Assembly: GCA_036940085.1 (NCBI GenBank) | Contig: JALLBK010000177.1 | Coordinates: 1-33,021 of the forward strand | DNA: 33,021 nt | Direction: 5' to 3' | DNA from: Discostella pseudostelligera | Taxonomy: Eukaryota > Bacillariophyta > Thalassiosirophyceae > Thalassiosirales > Thalassiosiraceae | In this document: piece after piece, positions 9,805 to 18,335 of the stretch | How positions within the stretch are numbered: position 1 is the stretch's first letter | Layout: each line of letters opens with the position of its first letter | The notes under the pieces: generated by a model | Databases searched by the model: none | Seen by the model: the letters and a program-made list of their open reading frames with translations, nothing else | Told to the model about the DNA's origin: nothing | Made by a program: the position numbers and the translations under genes

Positions 9805-11049
9805 GGTTGGATCGACGTCGACGTCAGCATCGCATATAAAAGTGCACTCACTACATTGATCCATCCTCTGAACCTGAACCAGCTGGCGTATCTTCCTAGA
9901 TTCACGAGTAGTTGTGGCAGCAGTGGCGGAAGCGGTGGTGGTGGTGGTGGTGGTAGTGGTGGTGGTGGAAGAAATGGTAATAGCGGTGAAGTAGCAGTGG
10001 CGGAAATGATAAGTTCAAGTAGCGGGGTGCAAATGATGATATCGACTGAACAACAATTATTGGTCGACAACAGCAGAGCAGCAAACGATGCCAATCATCC
10101 AGCGTACGTGTTAGGATCTACTGCTCGACTTTTGGCTACATTGGCCACAACGGCACCATTGGAACTCATCCGTACCCGACAAATTAGTTTTACAACCACA
10201 CGACAAACACGAAATGGTGGTACATCTACATCATCCTCCGTGGTCATACCAAGTATGATGGAGGAATTCAAACTCCTCACACGAACACGGGGTATTTCCC
10301 CCTTATATGCCGGTTTGGCATCCACGTTATGGAGAGATGTTCCCTTTTCATTTTACGTGCTATTCTTTGAATGATTTCTGCTTCATCATCGGATACATTG
10401 CTGGGACAATGGGGTATCGGTGGAGGATATGATAATGAAAGGGTGATGAAACTACCTCCTGGTATTTTGGCAATGCATGCATTTGTGGCTTGTGTTGCGG
10501 CATGATCGATTGCGTCTGCATTTACAACTTGAGTGATCGTCTTGTGCAGTTTGTCGATCGGTCATCCAATCTGCAATTGTCAATCAACTTACAACTTCCT
10601 CGTTTCGGTGCCATTTGGGGTTGTCAAAATGCGCCAACAAATGGTGAGTGTGGAAGGGTCGGAGTACTGTGGTCGGCAAGCTTGTGTCGAAAGCAGCAAG
10701 GGACGTGCTCCAACTACCTAGTACTTCTACTTCACCCACTACTATAAATGTTGGAACGTTTGGTTTCATGCAACAAATTGTACAAACGGTGGGCATATCT
10801 GGTTTGTGGAAGGGCAATTTAACGCGAATGGTGCAGATTGCGCCCGTAGGTAGTAAATCGTTTGATGTTCCATCGTCTGTCACTATTTTATCTGGAAGTG
10901 GATACTCAATATCAGATGGTGACATCTTGTTCTCTCTTTCGTTTTTTGAATCATTATAGCTGTGCGATTATGATATCACGCTACGAAATTGGAATGTTTT
11001 CGTCGGATGAGTGCTATCTTCTCCATCGTCTTCTACCAACGATGATGTG
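9805..11049 (+). pseudogene. Broken mitochondrial carrier, SLC25A39/40 (MTM1)-like
   Basis: Pieces of a mitochondrial carrier lie in order on one strand. Second repeat: STARLLATLATTAPLELIRTR and SPLYAGLASTLWRDVPFSFY, close to the SLC25A39/40 family. Third-repeat signature: VPFGVVKMRQQM, then GISGLWKGNLTRMVQIAP and CAIMISRYEIG. The frame is broken: a TGA at 10372 with continuation only after skipping two bases, TGAs at 10503 and 10530, an out-of-place 81-base segment before 10611, and another shift after 10643. The conserved acidic residue of the third signature (PFD) is Gly. The first repeat, with its PLDVVK-type signature, is not found upstream. A last intron ending at about 10959 is plausible. 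Family members carry metabolites such as glutathione across the inner mitochondrial membrane; this copy is probably dead. Assembly errors are the alternative. Confidence 0.7.
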
Positions 11050-11751
11050 ATCCGATTCATCCTCGTCGTAGATACTTTGGAATTAATGCTATCATCGGCA
11101 TGAGCATCATCATCATCTGCCAAGTGCCATTGAGAAGCATTTGGCAAAGGTTGGAGTGGATGCAACGCAGATGTTGTAACTGGGTAGGAAGTGTGAGCGC
11201 GAGGATCCGAGGGAGAAGAGTAGAGATGTCGGAGCAGAGCTACACGTGGCACCGCTGGTGGTGATACAAAGATGGAATCAGAACCTACCGAGGAAGTTTT
11301 TGAAGGCGAGGATGGGCATTATGGCTTCAGGAGTTGCCAAACGTCAACGCAACGAATGCGATGAGTGTTTCAAGCGCGTACAATCAGTGGCAAGTTCTCA
11401 CTGGCGTCCTCGTCCAGCGAGACGAGATTGAGGGTTGCCAAGTTGGTGGCGGAGAAGAAGGGACAGAAGAAGTGGTTTGGTGGGATTGGTGAGGGTGACC
11501 ATACGAAGGCAGTGCATTTGGCCAAGTGGTGCAATACTGGGAAGAAGAGGAATGGGACGCATTATCAACGTTAGGACGTCGTGGTGGAAATTGTTGAAGT
11601 ATGGGGTTTGGGGTTTGGGTGGCGTACCACAAAATTTGCTTTGATCAGATGTCGTCGCCCATTAGCAATCATCTCGACGTTTAAAGAAGTTAATATTAAT
11701 GATACTATTTTGACTACTGCCGCCTCGCTCGCACACTAAGTCGGAACCAAC
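11050..11751. other. Gene-poor stretch with non-intact coding-like pieces
   Basis: From 11050 to about 11650 several short frames are open on both strands (for example 11246-11431, + and 10968-11252, -), but none has a recognisable domain or a convincing start and splice structure. 11650-11751 shows nothing. The stretch could be the remains of older genes. Confidence 0.35.
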
Positions 11752-12087
11752 TTACCACGCCGAATCGACCACCTCCGATTGAATTCGGGTAGCACCCATA
11801 ACAGCACTAGCACAAAGTCGAATCACCATACCAGAAAGGGCTCGCTCGGTACTGAACCAATCACCTCCGACCGCGTAGTGCCCGTATCATAATCATCCTT
11901 GAGTTGGTTGTTGCATCATCCACATCGCATCACCAAAGCAGTTCACGTCAAAGTCTTGCATTTTTCCAGCGGTATTACTTGCATTACCACTCAGCATTTC
12001 AAGTAATAGCAAAAATTTCATGCAATGAACGCCTTCCAATGCTACCCACTTATTCACAAGAAGAAGCCGAGCAATATTAGAGGATAA
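11752..12087 (-). pseudogene. Decayed coding fragment of unknown family
   Basis: Reading the minus strand in one frame from 12087 to 11755 gives protein-like sequence: RLLLVNKWVALEGVHCMKF, then GKMQDFDVNCFGDAMWMMQQ, then two stops (11895-11893 and 11889-11887), then YGHYAVGGDWFSTERALSGM and GATRIQSEVVDSAW before a third stop (11754-11752). The composition is that of a folded protein, unlike the random frames around it, and no splice pair removes the two stops. I cannot name the family; a transposon-borne or duplicated host gene are both possible. Confidence 0.4.
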
Positions 12088-12145
12088 TCATCACCGTTGA
12101 GCATCAGTAAAGCATCCAAAATGCATCAAAAAGTTGCGAAATTGA

Positions 12146-12175
12146 GAGATTGAATGAAAAGATCCATTCAATCTC
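12146..12175. repeat. Short hairpin just past the 12194 stop codon
   Basis: GAGATTGAATG at 12146-12156 pairs perfectly with CATTCAATCTC at 12165-12175 across an 8-base loop. It lies 18 bases past the stop of the minus-strand gene, so it would be in its 3' UTR. Confidence 0.6.
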
Positions 12176-12193
12176 CATACCAAGATTAACCAC

Positions 12194-13280
12194 CTATCCA
12201 CGCACTCGAAGCCTCGCAGAGCGTCGGACTAAGCCATGCTTTGGGTCAGGTACCCAAATGGAACCGAGCACAGTGGCAGTGGTTGTGGGGGTAGTAGGAG
12301 GAACACACTCCAACGGCAATGAGATGTCGATTGGTATTGATTCCACCATATCAACTATCCAATCATCCGTGGCAATCGCTGCCTCCTCATTGGTGAGCTC
12401 GCGCACCACCAAATCCTCCATAGCAACTGGCTCCATATTCATTGTGTTCGTCTCCTCCACCAAATCCTCCGTAGCCTTTGATGCCTCCTCCTCCACTTCA
12501 ACGCTGATATCAATGCCCATAGAAGGAAAGGAATCAACTGCACTCCCAGATGCACCGGTTGTTGATGGGAGGGAGAAGTAGTAGTCTCTGCCGTCATCCT
12601 CTTCTTCCTCGTCCTCCATCATACCGTAGCAAAATGGACCAGCGTCCTCATGATCCAAGGGTAGTAGGACCTCGTCAGGTTGTTGGACATGCTCCAACAG
12701 TTGCTCGGGTGGTGCCATCTCATCCACAATTGGCTCCCAGTCCATCTCTTCCACGTCCTCCTCCGGCAGAGTAGGGAAAAGTATAGTGGGCACAACGACA
12801 GCACCACCAGCATTCTTGGTAAAGCGACAAGTGTTCACCTTCTTCTCGAGGAGTGGATGGTGCATGCTCAAAGGCATCGTAGTACCATTCTCCTTCGAAG
12901 GGAGATCCAATACTTCCTGCGAATTTGGCATCGGCCTTGTTAAACTCAACAACCTGCTTGTGCTGGTCGAGATCGTCAGGCCAATGGACGCGCCGACGCG
13001 AGTTAACAGCAGATGTAGTAGTCCCAGCAGAGCGTAAGATTGAGGTAGGCACAGTAGGCATGTTGACGGCAGTGGCAGCGGGTTCGGTAGTGTTGTTGTT
13101 ATTATTTTTGTTGTTATTGTTATTGTTGTTGTTGTTGTTGTTGTTGTTGGCACGACGAGAGTGCACCTTCTTCTTTCGAGGAGGGAGAGGTGGAAGACCT
13201 CGAGGCGCGCAGTAGAAGTAATTTGTGGAGGTGTTTTCCAGCGGCATAGGCTGAAGGTAGGGGTAGTTTGAAAACTTCAT
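12194..13280 (-). CDS. Acidic protein with an RVxF-like PP1-docking motif (two exons)
   Basis: Exon 1 is 13280-12839 and exon 2 is 12747-12194; the 91-nt GT-AG intron (12838-12748, GTGAAC...GGAAG) joins two frames and gives 331 residues. Without it the gene would look frameshifted. Order of parts: Pro/basic N-terminus, a long Asn tract from AAC repeats (about residues 45-63), then SILRSAG and RRRVHWPDDLDQHKQVVEFN (about 81-115), then a strongly acidic half, ending VRRSARLRVRG. RRVHW fits the RVxF/W docking motif used by regulators of protein phosphatase 1, and the VxWPDD context resembles known PP1-binding segments. No catalytic domain is visible. Role as a PP1 regulator is inference; the basic tail could alternatively bind nucleic acid. 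Confidence 0.6.
13100..13149. repeat. GTT/AAC trinucleotide repeat inside the 12194-13280 gene
   Basis: This is a nearly pure run of GTT triplets on the plus strand (AAC on the coding strand), encoding a poly-Asn tract with one Lys. It is a probable length polymorphism. Confidence 0.85.
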
Positions 13281-13812
13281 GATGTTGTTATTGATGATGA
13301 TATTGTTCTAATTGATTTTGATGTAATTGGTTCTAAGTGCTTGTGAGATGAAGGACGATGGTGGCATTGGGGTGCATGAGAGTTTGGCACATCGGTGATG
13401 AAGGCCTCGGCAATTCCGAACGATTTCTCTACTCATTGGTTGATTGTTGCATGGATATGATGGAGTGTGCGCGACGACGGCTTCACTATGGTCGATGAGG
13501 TTGATCATGGTGTCGATCATGAGCACATCATCAGATCCTAGAAGCAAATGGGTCGGTTTCTACATAGGAACTAGTAACTAGCTTTGTCAAAGTTTTGTTG
13601 TACCAGTTCCTAAATGTGTAGAATTCTACTCAACGCACACGAATTCAGCCACTACACTCCATATTTTATTCTGGATGTCATGAATTCTTGACCATGATAG
13701 CCAACCTCCGACCTCCGTCCTCCGACGGTTAGGTAGATACTAGCCCGCCGACGATCCATCCAATGCAATTACTACCTACGCACATCGTTCACCCGGTGGC
13801 GGCTCGTTTCAG

Positions 13813-13923
13813 ATTGCCGCCAAACGGTGGTGCAAGAAGTTTGATTGGGGCGTGCCGCATGTGACGGCCATCGATGAGATGACGATAAGTTATATTGGAG
13901 GAACAAAGTGTTGTAGCATATGA
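13813..13923 (+). pseudogene. Fragment resembling a PiggyBac-type transposase around its first catalytic Asp
   Basis: The frame reads AAKRWCKKFDWGVPHVTAID and then DEMTISYIGGTK before a TGA at 13921. In PiggyBac-like transposases (DDE_Tnp_1_7) the first catalytic Asp sits in a D-E-x-M/x-x-x-[FY]-x-G-x-[ST] context, which this matches. The rest of the domain is not recognisable. The call rests on about a dozen residues. Confidence 0.3.
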
Positions 13924-14197
13924 GATGGAGAAAGATATTATTCGGGGCGTGCTTGTAATTGAGGAGAGTATCAAATCGACTGTACCAACGAGTATGCTGG
14001 TGGACAATACAAGCCGGCGAGGGCGTATCTGAAAGTATTACTGCATGTCGAAATTTCTAGTAACGGGCTCCGATGCGGGCGAGATGAAATAATCTTCTCA
14101 ACGCTCAACGCAAAAACTACCTACATACGAACCCCATTGACCATCAGTAAAGTATCTCACGGATATTCGAAATTGAAGATATCGGTATTGCACAACT

Positions 14198-14470
14198 ATG
14201 GAGTGGGATGAGCTCCTTACCACGTTCCAGGGCACCAGGAAGCAGGAAGCAGAAAGAAAGCACTGGCAACAATAAGAACATGCTGTCGAACTGTGGGGCA
14301 AGTCGATGGGGGGTGTGGGTGTGGGCATGCCGCATTCGATGGCCATCGTGAGAGAAAGTCGTAGGGATAGCATGTGAGAGAGAAGATGAGAGCGGATGGT
14401 TTCTGCTGTTGCGATGAATAACCGAGCCGACGAACAGTGGAGAATGAGATCATCATATGCATGGCTTTCC
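14198..14470 (+). pseudogene. Stop-riddled coding-like fragment
   Basis: From ATG 14198 one frame gives MEWDELLTTFQGTRKQEAER, then a stop (14273-14275), then EHAVELWGKSMGG, MAIVRESRRDSM, two more stops, ERMVSAVAMNNRADEQWRM, and a final stop at 14471. The charged helical composition resembles a gag or nucleic-acid-binding segment, but I cannot assign a family. Confidence 0.25.
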
Positions 14471-14622
14471 TGAAGTTTAATAGACCGAATGGTAACTAGT
14501 AACTATTCAAAGATTTAATTCTTTCATCGCTGTCATCATATCGAGTTCACAGTCTCCACACATCGACAGTCGACCCATCCCAATTGACCAATACGTGAGG
14601 ACAAAACTGCACCTACCAACCA

Positions 14623-17600
14623 TTACCCTTCTGATCCTTTTCGTTTTGTTTTCTTCGGCGATTTCTTACCTTTGTGTTTGTCTTTCTTCGGCTTCTTCTC
14701 TTTGGATTTCATAACATTGCTTTCAACGCCTACCACTTCGGCAATCGGAACCATCGCAGTATTGGTGGATGCATTTACAGGAGGGTGTGGCATTTCTAAG
14801 CCCAGAAGGTCGGCAAATGCACTGTTGATGGGGTTGTTATTCGAACTCTCGACGTTGAAATCGTTTGCCCTTGTTCCAGCTAAATTGATTAAAGGAGAAT
14901 CAAACGCAAGCAAATCGCCGACTGCAATCGTACTCTTCGACTTTGATGATTTGTTCTTGTTTGAAGACTTCTTTTTCTTCGTCTTGCCTTTGGAACCTTT
15001 GGCTTCTGCTTGCCTTTCCGGTACAACATAGTGTTCATTTCGTGGCATCACATCATCCTCGCCCAATGGAGTCGTAAGGTCTACCAACGCCAGGTTTTTC
15101 AGTTCTTTGCTCACATATCCTCGCTTTGGTCGTGACATATTGATATTGTCGTCTTCATCATCGCTTCCAACAATATGATGAGCTTTCATCGACCTTTTCT
15201 TTTTCTTCTTCTTCGCCTTTTCTCCACTGTAACCCTCGTCTGATTCGCCCCCACTATCGAGCTTTATCGAACCAAATCGTGTAGCAGCAGAATCTGCACC
15301 GTCCTTGGCTACTCCCTCGACACCACTGTCCAAAAGTCTTGCACTACGCGCAGCTGGGGAGCTGAGATAAAAGGGATCTCCTCCTCTTTGGCTGTTTGAT
15401 GAGGGTAGGTTGCTGAAGGCCGATTTAGTGTCCACACCTCCGCTTACTTTGCCGAGCGTCGCCATTTCTGTGACTTCTCTCAATGCCCCACACAGTTGAG
15501 AACCCATGGAGCCCTCAACAGTATCCGCCCCTCCAGACAAATTGATCATAGCGGTATTTGGATGTTGCTTCGTGAAGCAGATACTTTCCACGCTACCCTT
15601 TGCATTGCCCTCTCTATCGAACCATTGGGTCTCTTCATTAAGAAACCAAAAAGCGTCCCAATCCACGTCCTTTTCCCATTGTTGAAACGATATGGGTGAC
15701 GGAGGACCTTCAGCAAGTTTCCTTTTCTGGGTCTTTGCACTAATGGGCTTCATTGGTTCTGGGACGAGTAGATAGGTAAGCATTCGCGAAGCGAGTCTGC
15801 ATTTTGACGCAACAGATGCGGAGGTAGCCAAGGTGAGATCACGAGGCAGGTCAATAGACAAGAGAAGTTGATGGGCTGTGAATGCACGCTCTTTTACTTC
15901 AACGTCGGGGCTCTCAAAAAATATCACCAAATTTCTCATCAAGGTTCCAACGCAAGCATGCAACTCCTCGTCGGTGCACTCGAACTTCTTGTCCAGGTTG
16001 ATACCGTCGTTGGCTTGAGCTCGATGACTGCGCTCACATGCAGCTGCGAAGACTTTCATTGCGTTTTGAACAAACACAGCTTGTGTTGTCATTGGAAGGG
16101 GGTTGACACCTGCAGCATCGGTGGGGGATGTCAACGATTGAATCAGTGCGTGGTAAGGACCCTTCGACGTTGCATCATATCGGGGGTCCAAGCCATCATA
16201 GGATTCCAATGATTCGGGTATCAAGTGCGAATACTCCCCAACAATCCACGCTGCCGCCGGCAAGACCTCTGGTATAATATAGCGATCAATAGCATCCTTT
16301 TCATCCGTCCCCCCACTACTACCGGCGTTGCTACCTTCCATCCCTAGCAGGCCACGGCACACTAACACTTCTAAACTCCTCCTTACCGCATAACTCCTCA
16401 CGGGCAAAACCCTCCACGCCACATCCATCCACTGCTTCGATATGGCCTCGCCTTGGCTTTTTACCCCCCTCACCCCCGCCAAGATGAGTAGCACATCCAC
16501 ATACCAAGCAAAATCCATGACCAATTCATACTTGTCCGACGAACACATGCGAATAATCTCTTGTACCAAATCGCAACGATATTCCCCACTTGCGAACTCG
16601 ACGTGGCCCAACAATTGATTGATTAAATCAACGAGATTTCGTTGCGTAGTCACGAATTGCAGCAGGCTCAATGCTCGTGAGCGGATGGTAATATCGTCAT
16701 CGCTCAAACATTTCAGAATAAGCCCCCTGCAGTCCGACTGCGAATGCAAAACTTTCGCCTGACTTTGGAGCAACGATCCAAATCCCACTAACCCAAGATA
16801 CTTTAGATTCTGGTCCGGATCCGATATGAACCCTCGCAAGGTCTCGACACACAGCTCAACAACCTCGGGAATGTTCGATGGCTGCGTTCCATTTGCCTTC
16901 TTGACATACTGCAAGCAGAGTGTGATGGCAAACACGGCCTCGTACAACAAGCTTTTGGCATGCGTCGATTTCACAATGTTCGATAATGGCTCCAATAACT
17001 TTCGTGCCAATCGAGGTTCCTCCGGTACGAGACTTCCCAGCAGTTTCACAACCTTGATTAACATCCAATTATTCGCCGAGCTGGTTAGTAATTTGAAGAA
17101 TGCCGGTGCTAGCGGTAAATAATTCTTTGGATTCTTATCACTCAATTCGGTAATCACATTCACCGCACACGACACCACACTGGGATGACTATCCTCGAGA
17201 CATAATTTAATCGCATCAAAGCTAAGGCGCAATCCACGTGGATACTTTAGAAACACCTTGTAAAGACAAAGCAATGCCTTCTTGCGCACATAGGGACTGG
17301 GATGTTTGAGTAGATGGAGCAAATCGGGGAGTAGTTCCATACCCAAATCTTCCGTGACGATATTGCTAATGCAATTGATGGCCAGTCCGGCATGATAGAT
17401 ATTCTCGCCGCTCCCACCCACCGTCGCGCCACGCAATTCCTTCTTCAGTAGATTGGTAGTGAGAAGCACGACGGGACTTTTCTCCGGCTGATCCAAGCCC
17501 TGACATGCCGCCAAGTAGCCAATGCGCTTCAATGCAAATCGTGGACTGCTCATAACCTCCACGGCCGCAAAGGCTGCCCATTGGATGGAATACCCCATCA

Positions 17601-17765
17601 TTTGAAGAAAGGTCAGCTTTTGCAATGCGTTGCTCTTGGTGAAGAAGTCGGGTGATTGTAGTTCATTCTTAATTTCGGCAATATTTTGAGAGATGTACAG
17701 GGCAGTATCGCGCTTGTGGCTGCGAATGCCGGTCACCAAGTCGGTGAGAGTCTTTTCGAACACCA

Positions 17766-17766
<1 letters not shown>
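14623..17766 (-). CDS. AP3D1: AP-3 adaptor complex subunit delta
   Basis: Single-exon gene of 1,047 residues, near the usual length of the family. The N-terminus, starting MVFEKTLTDLVTGIRSHKRD, with KLTFLQMMGYSIQWAAFAAVE and FALKRIGYLAACQ, is diagnostic of delta-adaptin. The adaptin HEAT-repeat trunk runs to about residue 600 (KHPSPYVRKKALLCLYKVFLK; NNWMLIKVVKLLGSLVPEEP). A charged hinge follows with poly-Lys runs (KAKKKKKKR; KTKKKKSSNKNK) and a basic tail. The large subunits of AP-3 (delta and beta3) with mu3 and sigma3 sort cargo from endosomes or the Golgi to lysosomes or vacuoles. Two clathrin-box-like motifs, LLAFD (about residue 951) and LLGLE (about 987), sit in the hinge. The start ATG directly follows a CAGC-type repeat. 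It shares a promoter region with the CSA-like gene. Confidence 0.95.

Positions 17767-17802
<36 letters not shown>
17767..17802. repeat. GGCT tetranucleotide repeat, nine units
   Basis: Nine perfect units abut the AP-3 delta start codon, so the repeat forms the end of that gene's 5' UTR (CAGC/AGCC on the coding strand). Confidence 0.95.
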
Positions 17803-17803
<1 letters not shown>

Positions 17804-17831
17804 TGATCGATAGATGGTGGTGGCAGTGTGG

Positions 17832-17861
17832 TGATGATGATGATGATGATGATGATGATGC
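17832..17861. repeat. GAT trinucleotide repeat
   Basis: About nine perfect GAT units lie upstream of AP-3 delta. Confidence 0.9.
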
Positions 17862-17974
17862 TGATGGGAGAGCTGGCAAAGGCAAGGGCGGTAGGTGGTG
17901 ATGCTGGCGGAGGGGAGCGGATCGGAGGCGGCGGCCGGCGGCGGGGAGGCGGCGGGGCGGCGTAGTGTTGGCTT

Positions 17975-18014
17975 GGATTTGGATTTGGATTTGGATTTTT
18001 GGATTTGGTTTTGT
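17975..18014 (+). repeat. GGATTT hexamer repeat
   Basis: Four tandem GGATTT units start at 17975 and a fifth follows after two T's at 18001. The last 21 bases (17994-18014) are identical to 9204-9224, upstream of the fibrillin start. Confidence 0.85.
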
Positions 18015-18023
18015 GTGTCCTTT

Positions 18024-18166
18024 TTCCGCCAAATCACTCTCCAAATTTCCCTTCCCGCCACAACTTTCCCGCCATTAATTGCCTTCCCGCGATTTCCGCC
18101 GGTATCTTCTTTCGCCGAACATCCTTCCCGCTATTTCATCTTCTATCGCCAAACTCACTTCCCGCC
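18024..18166 (-). promoter_or_regulatory. Cluster of E2F-like TTCCCGCC boxes (cluster B)
   Basis: TTCCCGCC occurs at 18052-18059, 18066-18073 and 18159-18166, with variants TTCCCGCG (18084-18091), TTCCCGCT (18125-18132) and TTCCGCC (18024-18030, 18094-18100). Read on the minus strand these are GGCGGGAA boxes interspersed with GGCGAAAG and GGCGATAG, like clusters A and C. The position between two divergent genes suggests control of both. Confidence 0.55.
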
Positions 18167-18335
18167 ATCTCCATCTCCATCTCCATCTCGCTCCATCCAC
18201 CATCCCACATCGAAATCCATCCGCGCGCCGCACCTTCCTAAAGCCACCCGACGCCCGACGACGCCGCCGTCGACAGCCTTTGGTAGATACCCTATCTATA
18301 CCTCGAGACGTCGCAGACGATACAGACGAAATGAT

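Larger units (their letters stand above)
13567..14516. mobile_element. Possible remnant of a mobile element between imperfect direct repeats
   Basis: 13567-13596 and 14491-14516 share GGAACTAGTAACTA / GGTAACTAGTAACTA followed by a TCAAAG motif. The 0.9 kb between them hold a transposase-like fragment (13813-13920) and another stop-riddled coding-like fragment (14198-14470). No intact terminal inverted repeats or ORF are visible, so the boundaries are tentative. Confidence 0.25.
13281..14622. other. Gene-poor stretch with decayed, partly transposon-like fragments
   Basis: There is no intact gene in these 1.3 kb. 13281-13560 is the probable promoter of the minus-strand gene ending at 12194. 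From 13567 to 14516 the stretch is bounded by imperfect direct repeats (see separate entries) and contains two coding-like fragments. 14517-14622 is the 3' side of the AP-3 delta gene and shows nothing special. Confidence 0.4.
17767..18335. promoter_or_regulatory. Divergent promoter region of the AP-3 delta and CSA-like genes
   Basis: The 569 bp separate the two start codons. In order: nine GGCT units (17767-17802), a GAT repeat, a GC-rich block, a GGATTT repeat (17975-18006) and a dense set of TTCCCGCC boxes (18024-18166), then CCATCT repeats. Open frames across it are products of these repeats, not genes. Confidence 0.6.

Noticed and set aside
9835..9842. TATAAAAG as a TATA box for the carrier
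   Set aside because: The downstream gene is broken and no start site can be tied to it; one such motif is expected by chance.
10968..11252. 94-residue minus-strand frame with acidic tract
   Set aside because: It overlaps the antisense of the carrier's conserved last segment (CAIMISRYEIG), starts without a clear promoter and has no recognisable domain.
12194..12260. Copia-type polyprotein suggested by the RRSARL end of the 12194-13280 gene
   Set aside because: No integrase or reverse-transcriptase motifs occur in the gene or directly past it; the basic tail alone is not evidence.
12720..12838. Apparent frameshift making the 13280-12194 gene a pseudogene
   Set aside because: A 91-nt GT-AG intron of typical size joins the frames exactly.
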